Below are positions 8,068 through 17,143 of a DNA stretch of 64,000 nt, in pieces. The notes beneath the pieces are model-generated. The model worked only from the letters and a program-made list of their open reading frames with translations, was not told where the DNA came from and did no database searches. The DNA lies in NCBI RefSeq assembly GCF_011751745.2, contig NZ_CP061170.1:2976001-3040000 (forward strand). Direction: 5' to 3'. Positions within the stretch are counted from its first letter, which is position 1; each line of letters begins with the position of its first letter. Position numbers and translations under genes: made by a program. The stretch is from Paramicrobacterium fandaimingii. Its GTDB lineage: Bacteria; Actinomycetota; Actinomycetes; Actinomycetales; Microbacteriaceae.

Positions 8068-9081
8068 CTAGTAGGCGAGAGACCGGTCAACGGCCTCGAG
8101 GATGCGGTCGGCGTCGGGAAGAAACTGCTTCTCGAGGCGCGCGGCGGGGAAGGGAACGTCGAAGCCTGACACCCGCAGCACGGGCGCTTCAAGCGAGTAG
8201 AACGCTCGCTCGGCGACGGTTGCCGCGATCTCGGATCCGACCGAGACGAATCCGGATGCTTCCTGCGCGACGACGAGCCGACCCGTTTTGCGCACGCTTG
8301 CGAGCAGCGGCTCATAGTCGAGGGGGGAGATCGAGCGCAGGTCGACAACTTCGAGGCTGATGCCCTCCCCCGATGCCAGCTCGGCAGCTTGCAGAGCCGT
8401 CGTCACCATCGCGCCATGGGCGACGATCGTTGCGTCGCTTCCCTGCCGCACGACGCGGCTCGAGTGCAGCGGCGCTCCGTGCGAGCTGAGGTCGACCTCG
8501 CCCTTCTGCCAGTAACGACTCTTCGGCTCGAAGAACACGACGGGGTCGTTCGAGGCGATCGCCTCTTGGATCATCCAGTACGCGTCGTTCGGGGTAGACG
8601 GGCTGAGCACGCGCAGCCCGGGAGTGTGCGCGAAGTAGGTTTCGGGGCTCTCTTGGTGGTGCTCAACCGCTCCGATGTGGCCGCCGTAGGGAATGCGGAT
8701 CACGACGGGCATTGACAGCGCGCCCATGTGCTTGTTCGTGAGTTTGGCCAGCTGCGTCGTTATCTGGTTGAACCCGGGAAACACGAAGCCGTCGAATTGA
8801 ATCTCACACACGGGCCGAAAGCCGTTCATCGCGAGGCCGATCGCCGTGCCGATGATTCCGGACTCAGCAAGTGGAGTATCGAGAACGCGGTTCTCGCCGA
8901 ACTCTGCGTGCAGCCCCTCGGTCACACGAAAGACGCCGCCGAGCGGGCCGATGTCTTCGCCCATCAACAGCACATTGTCATCGGCCATTGCTGCGCGCAG
9001 TCCGGCGTTCAGCGCCTTGGCCATGGGCATCGTCGTGATTCCGGATGCCGCGACAGCTGGGGACTCGAGTGTCTCTGTCAT
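8068..9081 (-). CDS. bkdB: 2-oxoacid dehydrogenase E1 component, beta subunit
   Basis: 337 residues. A transketolase-like pyrimidine-binding domain (LMGEDIGPLGGVFRVTEGL) is followed by the C-terminal transketolase domain. RIPYGGHIGAVEHHQESPE and FFEPKSRYW are typical of branched-chain E1-beta. It forms an alpha2beta2 decarboxylase with the neighbouring alpha subunit, using thiamine diphosphate. Its start overlaps the stop of the alpha gene by 4 nt (ATGA). Confidence 0.92.
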   Translation of the reverse strand: MTETLESPAVAASGITTMPMAKALNAGLRAAMADDNVLLMGEDIGPLGGVFRVTEGLHAEFGENRVLDTPLAESGIIGTAIGLAMNGFRPVCEIQFDGFVFPGFNQITTQLAKLTNKHMGALSMPVVIRIPYGGHIGAVEHHQESPETYFAHTPGLRVLSPSTPNDAYWMIQEAIASNDPVVFFEPKSRYWQKGEVDLSSHGAPLHSSRVVRQGSDATIVAHGAMVTTALQAAELASGEGISLEVVDLRSISPLDYEPLLASVRKTGRLVVAQEASGFVSVGSEIAATVAERAFYSLEAPVLRVSGFDVPFPAARLEKQFLPDADRILEAVDRSLAY

Positions 9082-10217
9082 TGGTCTGCACCGCCTTCCA
9101 AGCTCGCCTCATAGGCGTCGAGCCATTCGGCCTGGTCGTCGATGAGCGAATGCTCTTCGCTGTACACGAAGTCGAACATCGCATCGCGATCGGGGCTCTG
9201 GAGTTCGAGGCAGCGCCTGCGAGCATCGGCTGCGTGGTCTTTTGCCTCGTCATCGATCTCGTCAAAGAGGCTGTCTGCCGCGCCTTGCGAACGCAGCCAG
9301 GTTCCGAAGCGAGCGATCGGATCGCGAGCAACCCAGGAGTCGAGCTCGTCTGCCGTGCGGTATTTCGTGGGATCGTCGCTCGTCGTGTGCGCGCCGACAC
9401 GGTAGGTGTCGGCCTCGATGAATTGCGGGCCTTTGCCGCCGCGCGCATTCTCCAGGTGCTGTCTGGACACCGCGTAGCTTGCCAGCACGTCGTTGCCGTC
9501 AACGTGCACGCTGTCGAGACCGAACCCGGCCGCGCGCTTGTACAGCGGCGTGCGCGACTGTCTGCTGACCGGAACGGAGATTGCCCACTGGTTGTTCTGC
9601 AGAAAGAACACCTGCGGCGTCTGGTAGCTGGCGGCAAAGATCATCGATTCATTGACGTCGCCCTCGCTCGTCGATCCGTCGCCGAAGTAGACGATCACCG
9701 CCTTGTCTGACTCCGGATTGCCGGTCGCCGCCTCTCCCCGGAAGGTGATGCCCATGGCGTACCCGCTGGCGTGCAGCGTCTGCGCACCGAGCACGAGCGT
9801 GTACAGGCGGAAGTTGCCGTTCTTCGGGTCGTTCGGGTCCCACCCGCCTAGGGTCACACCCCGATAGAGAGCGAGGATGCCGAGAGGATCTACGCCGCGG
9901 ATCAGGGCGGCGGCGTGCTCCCGATACGAGGGGAAGAACGTGTCTTGCGCACGAGCGGCCCGCGCGGAGCCCACCTGCGCCGCCTCTTGGCCGACAGCAG
10001 GGGCCCACAATGCAAGCTGGCCCTGCCGCTGCAGGTTCGCAGCCTCGAGGTCGAGCGTGCGCGTCGTCACCATGTCGCGCAGAAACTGCGTATGGTCGTC
10101 GTCTGTCAGTCCGTCGAGCACCGGAAGGTATTTCTCTGCCGCCGGCGTCGGAGCAAAGGTTCCGTCGGCTGCGAGCATGCGCACCGACGAGTTCTGGGTG
10201 TCGTTCACAGAAGCCAC
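9078..10217 (-). CDS. bkdA: 2-oxoacid dehydrogenase E1 component, alpha subunit
   Basis: 379 residues from a GTG. The thiamine diphosphate motif is present as GDGSTSEGDVNESMIFAA, ending in QNNQWAISVP. Upstream, ALWAPAVGQEAAQVG and FPSYREHAAALIRGV resemble the substrate-channel segments of branched-chain and pyruvate E1-alpha. It decarboxylates the 2-oxoacid and passes the acyl group to the E2 lipoyl arm. The start lies only 4 nt after the aminotransferase stop with a poor ribosome binding site, suggesting coupling to that gene. Substrate range (branched-chain or pyruvate) is not certain. Confidence 0.9.
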   Translation of the reverse strand: MASVNDTQNSSVRMLAADGTFAPTPAAEKYLPVLDGLTDDDHTQFLRDMVTTRTLDLEAANLQRQGQLALWAPAVGQEAAQVGSARAARAQDTFFPSYREHAAALIRGVDPLGILALYRGVTLGGWDPNDPKNGNFRLYTLVLGAQTLHASGYAMGITFRGEAATGNPESDKAVIVYFGDGSTSEGDVNESMIFAASYQTPQVFFLQNNQWAISVPVSRQSRTPLYKRAAGFGLDSVHVDGNDVLASYAVSRQHLENARGGKGPQFIEADTYRVGAHTTSDDPTKYRTADELDSWVARDPIARFGTWLRSQGAADSLFDEIDDEAKDHAADARRRCLELQSPDRDAMFDFVYSEEHSLIDDQAEWLDAYEASLEGGADQ

Positions 10218-10221
10218 CGTT

Positions 10222-11349
10222 CTAACCTATGGTCCTTGCGCCGTGACCGGATGGGAGGGAATTCACAATCACTTCGGCCGCCGCTAGGAGCTTATCGACA
10301 GATTCTGGCTCGCCGATGCTGATTCGGATGCCGTCACCGGCGAACGGCCGCGACACGATTCCATGCTCGGTGAACGTCGCTGCCGCGGCATCCGTCTCAT
10401 CTCCCGTCGGCAGCCACACGAAGTTTGCCTGCGTTTCCGGAATCGCCCAGCCCTGCCCGCGGAGCTGCGCCACAATGTGGTCGCGACGCTCGACGAGGGT
10501 GTCAACGCGCTCCAACAGCTCGTCTGCGCGCTGGAGAGATGCGATGGCCGCGGCTTGAGCCGTGCCCGTGACAGACAGCGGTATGGCGGAGGCACGAGCG
10601 GCGTCGAGCAACTGCTCAGAGCCAAGTGCCCAGCCGACGCGCAGCCCTGCAAGGCCGTAGGCCTTCGAGAATGTGCGCAGCACCACGACGTTGGGGTAGC
10701 GCTCGATGACGTCGAGGCCGTTCACCGCGTTCTCATCGCGAACGAACTCGGCATAAGCTTCGTCGAGCAGCACGAGCACCTGCGGTGGAACCTGTTGCAT
10801 GAATGCGGCGAAGGCATCAGCAGTGACGATCGCGCCCGTCGGATTGTTTGGCGTGCACACGATCACAACGCGAGTGCGATCGGTGATGGCGGCGGCCATC
10901 GCGTCGAGGTCGTGCGCGCCGGCGCTGTCGTTGGGAATCTGCACGCTCGTTGCTCCGGAAACCGTCACGAGTCCCGGGTACGCCTCGAAGCTGCGCCACG
11001 AGTAGAGCACCTCATCGCCCGGTCCCGCTGCAGCCTGAATGAACTGAGAGAGCAGGGCGACCGACCCGGCACCCACGTGAATCTCGTTCTCATCGACGCC
11101 ATGCTCTGCGGCGAGGCGCTGGCGCAACTCGGTGGCGGCGGCATCCGGGTATCTGTTGACATCGGTGGCCGTGACGATCGCCTCGATCACCCCGGGAAGC
11201 GGAGGAAACGGGTTCTCGTTGCTCGACAGCTTGAATGCGTCGGGGGCTGCGGGCTTGCCCTGACGGTAGGGCGGGGTCGCGACGATCTCGGGACGCAGTC
11301 GCACGTGCGATGCGTTGGGAAGCCGGCTGGCGTCTTCGGGGGCAATCAC
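10222..11349 (-). CDS. hisC: Histidinol-phosphate / aromatic aminotransferase (PLP fold type I)
   Basis: 375 residues from the GTG at 11349. HLRPEI-like start (HVRLRPEIVATPPYRQGK), KLSSNENPFPP, VCTPNNPTGAIV, LLDEAYAEFV and the PLP lysine motif TFSKAYGLAGLRVGWA are all HisC-family signatures. I choose this GTG because a TAGACT -10 box lies 7 nt before it, the pattern of a leaderless gene; an ATG at 11400 is the main alternative. The gene sits immediately upstream of the 2-oxoacid dehydrogenase genes, so it may supply oxoacids from amino acids (an aromatic or branched-chain aminotransferase such as Pat) instead of serving histidine synthesis. No other his genes are nearby. Confidence 0.8.
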   Translation of the reverse strand: MIAPEDASRLPNASHVRLRPEIVATPPYRQGKPAAPDAFKLSSNENPFPPLPGVIEAIVTATDVNRYPDAAATELRQRLAAEHGVDENEIHVGAGSVALLSQFIQAAAGPGDEVLYSWRSFEAYPGLVTVSGATSVQIPNDSAGAHDLDAMAAAITDRTRVVIVCTPNNPTGAIVTADAFAAFMQQVPPQVLVLLDEAYAEFVRDENAVNGLDVIERYPNVVVLRTFSKAYGLAGLRVGWALGSEQLLDAARASAIPLSVTGTAQAAAIASLQRADELLERVDTLVERRDHIVAQLRGQGWAIPETQANFVWLPTGDETDAAAATFTEHGIVSRPFAGDGIRISIGEPESVDKLLAAAEVIVNSLPSGHGARTIG

Positions 11350-11356
11350 CTTCCCG

Positions 11357-11362
11357 AGTCTA
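11357..11362 (-). promoter_or_regulatory. -10 box of a probable leaderless promoter for hisC
   Basis: TAGACT on the minus strand, 7 nt before the GTG start at 11349. It fits TAnnnT and would place transcription start at or next to the start codon. No good -35 hexamer was seen. Confidence 0.5.
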
Positions 11363-11459
11363 GACAGTGACCATGCCCCCGTGGGTATACGCGCGGACAT
11401 CGACGTGAGATGATCCAAAAACAGCGGAATTGCTCGGGAACTGCTGTCATTATGGGTGC

Positions 11460-11849
11460 ATGAGGTTCCTTCTGCAGGTCATCGTGAACGGCGTGGCAAT
11501 CTGGCTGACCACGCTCATCGTCGGCGGCATCACCATGACGTCGTTTGGTGCCGAATGGTGGCAAATCGGGCTGAGTTACGCCGTCGTCGCGTTGATCTTC
11601 GCGATCGTCAACGGCATCATCCGGCCCATCATCAAGGTTGTCGCGTTCCCCATCTACATCCTCACGCTCGGCCTGATCTCGTTCATCGTAAACGGGCTTC
11701 TGCTGCTGCTCACCGCGTGGCTGAGCAGCCTGTTCGGGTTCGGGCTGCAGGTCGAGGGGTTCTGGTGGGGCGTGCTTGGCGCTCTCGTCATCGGAATCAT
11801 CAACTGGTTCATCGGACTGTTCGTGCGTCCGAAGCGGGCGCAGTCGTAG
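11460..11849 (+). CDS. Small membrane protein of the phage holin 4_2 / YvlD family
   Basis: 129 residues from the ATG at 11460 (MRFLLQVIVNGVAIW). About four membrane helices, with the family motif FAIVNGIIRPIIKVVAFPIYILTLGL in the middle. Despite the Pfam name, these are chromosomal membrane proteins of Bacillus YvlD type, not phage lysis proteins. A CATTAT box 6 nt before the start suggests leaderless expression. It diverges from hisC and stands alone. Function unknown beyond a possible envelope role. Confidence 0.8.
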   Translation: MRFLLQVIVNGVAIWLTTLIVGGITMTSFGAEWWQIGLSYAVVALIFAIVNGIIRPIIKVVAFPIYILTLGLISFIVNGLLLLLTAWLSSLFGFGLQVEGFWWGVLGALVIGIINWFIGLFVRPKRAQS

Positions 11850-11872
11850 AACGCAGTCCTCAGAGGCAGGCA

Positions 11873-13549
11873 CTACTCCGAGCGAATCACCTCGTCTGGC
11901 AGTGGGAGCGGCGATGGCTGCGGCCCCAAGCGATCCACGTGCTCTCCGTCGACGCGCCCCGGATCGTGTAGCGCGTCGTCGTCTCCGCCGTGATCACGCT
12001 CGCCGTCGCCACCGGCGTCCGGATCAAACCCGACATCTGTTCCCCCGGGCTGCGCCTCGGGGCTCGATGCCTCGGGGTGAGCAAAACTATCGATTCTCAG
12101 ATCGACGTCTTGTGGTCGCACAGCATGGTGCGCGTCGTGGGATGACGGGTCATCGGCCACCGGGGCGTCGCCGGGCGCCTCACCGGCCTCCACCCGCGTT
12201 GCGTGGTAGTCGGTTCGCGTGCCGTCGCCGTCGATGCCGTCGATTGCCGACTGAAACGGCCCGAACCGAGGATCGAACGTCTCGTCGATCTGAGTTGCCG
12301 TCTGCTCATACCCCGACATGCTGTGCGGCGACATCCAATCACCTCCGGGAGGGGCGTCGCCCGTAATGACCGTTCGTTCACCGCCGTCGGTGAAGCCGCC
12401 CAGCGCAGGGATCACGTCTCCCGAATGCTCGATGGCGTACGCGTTGACGCCGTCAGGCAGGTCGGCGCCGGTTGATGGGGCACCGAACGTGACGAGCGTC
12501 TGCACGTTGTAATCGCCCGACTGCGTCAGGCGCTCGGCAATGAGCCCGCCCTGAGAGTGCCCAACGATCGTCACTGCATCGTCCGGGTCGATTCCCGCGT
12601 CGCTCATCGCCTGCTCAACCGCACGGTAGCCGCCGCCGTCTGCGTCGGCCATGAGCGCAAGGTTCGATTCCATGTCGAACGCTTCGTCATCGCCACCGAC
12701 CCCCATGTCGACGGTGCCGCCGACGTAGACGACCCATGAGTCACCGTTCTCATACTCTTCAACGCGAATCTGGGCCGAACCCGAGCCGGAACTGGGGATG
12801 CGCGTCGCCAGATCGGAAATGGATGTCGGAGCACCAACCGTGGAGCGGGCACCCGGGGTCGCCGCAACCGGTGACTCGCCAAGTGAGCGAACGCCGAGAG
12901 CGCCGAGGCCCACGGCGACACCGGGAACCGAGAGCCGAGGATCGTTGACGAGCGGAGACAGCGCCGGCGGCATGCCCAACGCGGACTTGACTGTGTCGTC
13001 GCTGCCCGAGACGAGCCCGCGCACAAGCAGCATGGCGAGCGGACTGCGAGCGACATCGGGATGAGCGTTCAGCCAGCCCGTCACGTTCTCACCGAGCACA
13101 GATTTTACGCGCGAGAATGCCTGACGCCCGCCAGGAGTTGCGGCTAGCGCGACGAGGCCCGGGCCCGCGATGATCGTGGCTCCGACAAGGGGAAGAAGCA
13201 TGTGCCCGAAGAGCGCACCTCCGACGGCGCCGGTCGCCGACGAAGCCAGGTTGAACAAGCCGCTCACCGTCGACTCGGTCTCGAGGTACAGTGACGCCGT
13301 TGCGCCGAGCGCTCGGGCGACCGCGGCCGCGTGGTCGGACGCTGCAGCGAGTTGATCGGCCGCTCGGTCAATGCGCGGGCCCGCCGTGCTCCACCGCGCT
13401 GAGGCATTCGGCGGTGCCGTCATGATGCGCGCGGCTGACGCCTCGGCGCTCGCGAGCCCGCATTCGAGCGAAAAACTCGAGAGCTCCTCTTCCAACGTGC
13501 TGATCTCGTCTGTGTCGATCATCGTCGGGCTGCCCACCGTGATGCTCAT
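11873..13549 (-). CDS. Alpha/beta hydrolase with helical N-terminal region, likely exported effector-like protein
   Basis: 558 residues. The first 100 or so are helical and Ala-rich with a W at 53 (ARWSTAGPRIDRAADQLAAA), like WXG100/ESX substrate heads. A Gly/Ala-rich hydrophobic stretch follows (about 96-140). From about 262 there is a lipase-like domain with the nucleophile elbow VGHSQGG (Ser332), a probable Asp in HSGDVIPALGG (about 378) and a His in MSPHSMSGY (about 409). The last 120 residues are acidic, Pro/Asp/His-rich and low complexity. Its ATG overlaps the stop of the small upstream protein by 4 nt, with AAGGAGG inside that gene, so they are co-translated. Substrate unknown; no secretion genes are in the window. 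Confidence 0.7.
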   Translation of the reverse strand: MSITVGSPTMIDTDEISTLEEELSSFSLECGLASAEASAARIMTAPPNASARWSTAGPRIDRAADQLAAASDHAAAVARALGATASLYLETESTVSGLFNLASSATGAVGGALFGHMLLPLVGATIIAGPGLVALAATPGGRQAFSRVKSVLGENVTGWLNAHPDVARSPLAMLLVRGLVSGSDDTVKSALGMPPALSPLVNDPRLSVPGVAVGLGALGVRSLGESPVAATPGARSTVGAPTSISDLATRIPSSGSGSAQIRVEEYENGDSWVVYVGGTVDMGVGGDDEAFDMESNLALMADADGGGYRAVEQAMSDAGIDPDDAVTIVGHSQGGLIAERLTQSGDYNVQTLVTFGAPSTGADLPDGVNAYAIEHSGDVIPALGGFTDGGERTVITGDAPPGGDWMSPHSMSGYEQTATQIDETFDPRFGPFQSAIDGIDGDGTRTDYHATRVEAGEAPGDAPVADDPSSHDAHHAVRPQDVDLRIDSFAHPEASSPEAQPGGTDVGFDPDAGGDGERDHGGDDDALHDPGRVDGEHVDRLGPQPSPLPLPDEVIRSE

Positions 13550-13857
13550 CGCCCCTCCTTCACGCGGCCAGACTCCATGTGCGCTGCGGTGTCTGCCTGC
13601 ACGCTCGCGATATCGTGAAGCACAGCGTCAAGCGCCCCATCGAGGCTCGACTCGCTGATTGTCAGTTGCGCGTCGATGTCGTGCAGACGCAGCTCGTACG
13701 CTCGCGCCGAGGCGCCTGACCAGGTGGCCGGCATTGCCAGGGGAATGCGGTTGTGCGCGAGAGCGGCGACAGTGTCGCGCACACGGTCGAGGGCGGTGTG
13801 CTGGGCACGCAGCTCAGCGATCGCCTGCTCGGCCTCAGGTTCGGTGACGGGGTTCAC
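13546..13857 (-). CDS. Small WXG100-like helical protein, partner of the downstream hydrolase
   Basis: 103 residues from the GTG at 13857, chosen because AAAGGAG lies 5 nt upstream; upstream in-frame starts lack such a site. The protein is nearly all helical: a first helix (EAEQAIAELRAQHTALDRVRDTVAALAHN), a turn around residue 55 with TWSGASARAYELRL (a W-S-G turn in the WXG position) and a second long helix. This helix-WXG-helix pattern and length match the WXG100/DUF6507-like group. Coupled to the hydrolase gene. Interpretation as an ESX-type chaperone or co-substrate is inference. Confidence 0.6.
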   Translation of the reverse strand: MNPVTEPEAEQAIAELRAQHTALDRVRDTVAALAHNRIPLAMPATWSGASARAYELRLHDIDAQLTISESSLDGALDAVLHDIASVQADTAAHMESGRVKEGR

Positions 13858-14004
13858 GGATACTCCTTTCACGGCGTGCATCAAGGCTCTCTCTCGGGCA
13901 GCATCCGCCCCACCCCGCACAAGCAAACTGTGGAAAGTCCGGACATTGACGCGATTGTGGATGATTAATCGCGACGTGGACTGTGATTCGACCCCACTGT
14001 TCGA

Positions 14005-14010
14005 CAGAAT
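14005..14010 (+). promoter_or_regulatory. -10 box before the phosphatase-purB operon
   Basis: CAGAAT lies 7 nt before the ATG at 14018, consistent with a leaderless promoter. Confidence 0.4.
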
Positions 14011-14017
14011 GGAACCT

Positions 14018-14536
14018 ATGTCGCGCGCCACCGAGATCGTTCCCTTCTCGATCTGCTTTGTCTGCGCGGGAAACATCTGCCGGTCGCCGATGGCCGAGAT
14101 CGTCTTTCTGTCGCGCGCCCGTCAGGCGGGACTCTCCCAGTGGGTAACCGCCACATCGGCGGGCATCGGCGATTGGCACGTCGGCGAGCGCGCAGACCAG
14201 CGAACGCTCGACGCGCTCTCAGCCCGCGGCTACGACGGCTCGATGCACAGGGCGAAGCAGTTCGACGAAAATTGGTTTCCGAACCTCGACCTCGTCGTTG
14301 CCCTCGACCGCACGCATCTGCGTTCGCTGCAGCACAGCGCGCCGACGGCATCCGATCAGACAAAGGTGTCTCTGCTCATGTCGTTCGACGATTCTGCGGA
14401 CCGAACATGGGACGTTCCCGACCCGTACTACTCGAGCGCGGAAACCTTCGACCAGGTTCTTGGGATGATAGAGAGAGCGAGCCTGGCTCTGTTCCGCCAG
14501 CTCGAGCCCGCAATCCGACAGGGAGCCCTTCGATGA
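14018..14536 (+). CDS. Low-molecular-weight protein-tyrosine-phosphatase
   Basis: 172 residues. The catalytic P-loop CAGNICRS (Cys16, Arg22; C-x5-R-S) opens the protein and the general acid loop DVPDPYYSS lies near residue 135, as in LMW-PTPs. It dephosphorylates phosphotyrosine or related substrates in the cytoplasm or after secretion, as with PtpA. The start at 14018 is favoured over the ATG at 14009 by the -10 spacing. Its stop overlaps the purB start (ATGA), so the two are one operon, an odd functional pairing. Confidence 0.88.
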   Translation: MSRATEIVPFSICFVCAGNICRSPMAEIVFLSRARQAGLSQWVTATSAGIGDWHVGERADQRTLDALSARGYDGSMHRAKQFDENWFPNLDLVVALDRTHLRSLQHSAPTASDQTKVSLLMSFDDSADRTWDVPDPYYSSAETFDQVLGMIERASLALFRQLEPAIRQGALR

Positions 14537-15924
14537 CACCACTTCCGCCTCAGCCACTCAGCCCACTCGACGGCCGGTATCGCGCCGCCGTCACCGACTT
14601 GGGCGAACACCTGAGCGAGGCGGGACTCAACCGCGCACGCGTCACCGTCGAGGTGGAGTGGCTGCTCTACCTCACGTCGCACGGCATGTTCGGCTCACAG
14701 CCGCTGACTGTCGCCGAGACCGAATCGCTGCGGCAGCTTGTCGATGACTTCGGTCAGATCGAGATCGATCGCCTTGCCGAGTTCGAGGCGACAACGCGTC
14801 ACGATGTGAAGGCTGTCGAGTACCTGGTGAGAGAGAAGCTCTCTGAGCTCGGTCTCGACCACATCGCCGAACTCACCCACTTTGCGTGCACGAGTGAAGA
14901 CATCAACAACCTCTCGTACGCAATCACGGTGAAGGATGCTGTGCAGAACGTGTGGCTGCCGAAGTATCGAGGTGTCATCCGCACGCTGCGCGAGCTCGCC
15001 GAGAAGCATCGCGATGTACCCATGCTGTCGCACACGCACGGGCAGCCGGCAACGCCGAGCACGATGGGGCGCGAGCTCGCCGTCACCGTGTATCGACTCG
15101 AGCGCATTCTCGTGCAGATCGACGCGAGTGAGTACCTCGGCAAGTTCTCGGGGGCGACAGGCGATTTCGCCGCACATGTCGTCGCCGACCCGGATGCCGA
15201 TTGGCCGCGCATTTCTCGGGAGTTTGTCGAGTCACTCGGGCTCACGTGGAACCCGCTCACCACGCAGATCGAATCGCACGACTGGCAGGCAGAGCTGTAC
15301 TCACGAATCGCTCACGCAGGACGCGTGCTGCACAATCTCGCTACCGACATGTGGACGTACATCTCGATGGGATACTTCCGTCAGATTCCGCAAGAGGGCG
15401 CGACCGGCTCGTCGACGATGCCGCACAAAGTGAATCCGATTCGCTTTGAGAACGCCGAGGCCAACCTCGAGCTCTCTGCAGCGCTGCTCGACTCGCTTGC
15501 CTCGACTCTCGTGACATCGCGTCTGCAGCGCGACCTCACTGACTCGACGACTCAGCGCAACATCGGAGTCGCCCTCGGCCACTCCGTGCTCGCCCTCGAC
15601 AACATCGGTCGCGGGCTCCGCGAGATCGACCTCAACACGGAGGCGCTGCTCGCCGATCTCGATAGCAACTGGGAGGTGCTCGGCGAGGCGATCCAAACGG
15701 TTATTCGCGCCGAGGTGACGGCAGGCCGCTCGCAGATCAGCGACCCGTATGCCCTGCTGAAGGAGCTGACACGCGGAAAGCGCATCGGCCATGCCGAGCT
15801 CGCTGAGTTCGTGACGGGTCTCGACATCGGAGACGACGCGAAGCACCGCCTTCTCGCGCTCACGCCCGATCGCTACATTGGCCTCGCCGCGTCACAGGTT
15901 GACGCACTCGGCGCACCGCGCTGA
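14533..15924 (+). CDS. purB: Adenylosuccinate lyase
   Basis: 463 residues. The N-terminus PLSPLDGRYRAAVTDLGEHLSEAGLNRARV and the fumarase/lyase signature GSSTMPHKVNPIRFE identify PurB of the Escherichia coli-like subclass (LTHFACTSEDINNLSYAI is another hallmark). It cleaves SAICAR and adenylosuccinate in purine synthesis. Start ATG overlaps the phosphatase stop; AGGGAG is upstream. Followed by a hairpin terminator. Confidence 0.96.
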   Translation: MTPLPPQPLSPLDGRYRAAVTDLGEHLSEAGLNRARVTVEVEWLLYLTSHGMFGSQPLTVAETESLRQLVDDFGQIEIDRLAEFEATTRHDVKAVEYLVREKLSELGLDHIAELTHFACTSEDINNLSYAITVKDAVQNVWLPKYRGVIRTLRELAEKHRDVPMLSHTHGQPATPSTMGRELAVTVYRLERILVQIDASEYLGKFSGATGDFAAHVVADPDADWPRISREFVESLGLTWNPLTTQIESHDWQAELYSRIAHAGRVLHNLATDMWTYISMGYFRQIPQEGATGSSTMPHKVNPIRFENAEANLELSAALLDSLASTLVTSRLQRDLTDSTTQRNIGVALGHSVLALDNIGRGLREIDLNTEALLADLDSNWEVLGEAIQTVIRAEVTAGRSQISDPYALLKELTRGKRIGHAELAEFVTGLDIGDDAKHRLLALTPDRYIGLAASQVDALGAPR

Positions 15925-15932
15925 CCCAGCTG

Positions 15933-15950
15933 CGCCCTCCCGCGAGGGCG
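15933..15950 (+). terminator. Hairpin after purB
   Basis: A 7-bp perfect stem (CGCCCTC / GAGGGCG) with a CCGC loop, 9 nt after the purB stop. No T-run follows, so its strength is uncertain. Confidence 0.5.
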
Positions 15951-15989
15951 TGCGGCGTTGCAAACCAAGTGTGAGGACAACGAAGAGAC

Positions 15990-17117
15990 ATGGATCCGCG
16001 GCTGCTGTCGTCTTCCGCCGCATTGCGGCGTGAGTCTGCCGCGCACCCGGGTCACACACGAGCCCACAACCGTGCACTCGTGTTGCAGATGCTCTATCGC
16101 GGAACCCCGCTGAGCCGAGCGGATATCGCTCGCGAATCCGGGCTAACCCGCGTCACGGTGTCCGACCTTGTCGGAGATCTGCAGCGCGAGGGGCTCGTCG
16201 TCGAACGCGGCATCCGTCAAGCGAGCGGTCCGGGCAAACCAGCCGTGCTTCTCGAGATGGCACGCGACAATCAACAGATCGTCGCGATCGACCTCAGCGG
16301 CCACGATGTCTTCAGGGCGGTGCTCACAAACCTTGACGGCGTGATTTCTGAAGAGGTGTCGATTCCGTCGCCCGGCGTCACGGGCGACAAGGCCGCCTCA
16401 CTTGTCGACGACCTTCTCGAGTGGGCGCTGCAGCTGACGACGGCACCCGTGCTCGGCGTTGGGGTTGGCGTGCCCGGCATCGTCGATCGCGACGAAGTCG
16501 TGCGCCGCAGCATCTCGCTCGACTGGACGAATCGCGCACTTGCTCCGGCTTTGGCCTCGCGCTTCGGCGTGCCGGTGAGCGTGGCGAACGACGCAAACGT
16601 CGCTGTGCTCGCCGAGCACAGCTTCGCATCGGGTGGCGACGACCTGCTGCTCGTGAAAATCGGCCGCGGTGTCGGGGGCGGGCTGCTGCTCGATGGCCGC
16701 CCCGTGCTGGGGTCGCGCTTGACCGCGGGCGAAATCGGTCGTGTGCTCGTGCGCGCAACACCCGAGAGCGAGCCCGTCCCACTCGAATCGCTCATCACCG
16801 CAGCGGCGCTGCGTAAGCGGATCGAGAAAGCGGTCGTCGGGGGCGAGACGGCGGATGCTGCGCTGCACAGTGCCGGTCGGGTACTCGGAGTCGCGCTCGC
16901 GCCCCTCGTCACAGCACTCGGACTCACGGCGGTTGTGCTCACCGGTCCCGATGAGATCGTCGGCAACGCCCTGATCGACGCGACGCGAGAGGCCGTCGAC
17001 TCTCACACAGCCGACGACGTCGACCACGTCGACATCCACGTCACGCCGCTCGGCCCCGACATCGTGTTGCGCGGCGCAGCCGCCCTCGTGCTCTCCGAGC
17101 GCCTCGGCATCGTGTAG
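15990..17117 (+). CDS. ROK-family transcriptional regulator (NagC/XylR type)
   Basis: 375 residues. An N-terminal winged helix (about 25-80: NRALVLQMLYRGTPLSRADIARESGLTRVTVSDLVGDL) is followed by a ROK sugar-kinase-like domain with VGVGVPGIVDRD, VANDANVAVLAEH and VKIGRGVGGGLLLDGR. The usual zinc-binding CxCGxxGC cluster of active ROK proteins is missing, so it is likely a sensor and not a kinase. It probably represses a sugar operon elsewhere; no sugar genes adjoin it. Confidence 0.85.
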   Translation: MDPRLLSSSAALRRESAAHPGHTRAHNRALVLQMLYRGTPLSRADIARESGLTRVTVSDLVGDLQREGLVVERGIRQASGPGKPAVLLEMARDNQQIVAIDLSGHDVFRAVLTNLDGVISEEVSIPSPGVTGDKAASLVDDLLEWALQLTTAPVLGVGVGVPGIVDRDEVVRRSISLDWTNRALAPALASRFGVPVSVANDANVAVLAEHSFASGGDDLLLVKIGRGVGGGLLLDGRPVLGSRLTAGEIGRVLVRATPESEPVPLESLITAAALRKRIEKAVVGGETADAALHSAGRVLGVALAPLVTALGLTAVVLTGPDEIVGNALIDATREAVDSHTADDVDHVDIHVTPLGPDIVLRGAAALVLSERLGIV

Positions 17118-17143
17118 GCGCCTCCGGCCCATAGGCTTGTCGC

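Noticed and set aside
11460..11849. Phage holin
   Set aside because: The family name is misleading; no phage gene is nearby and the protein matches chromosomal YvlD-like membrane proteins.
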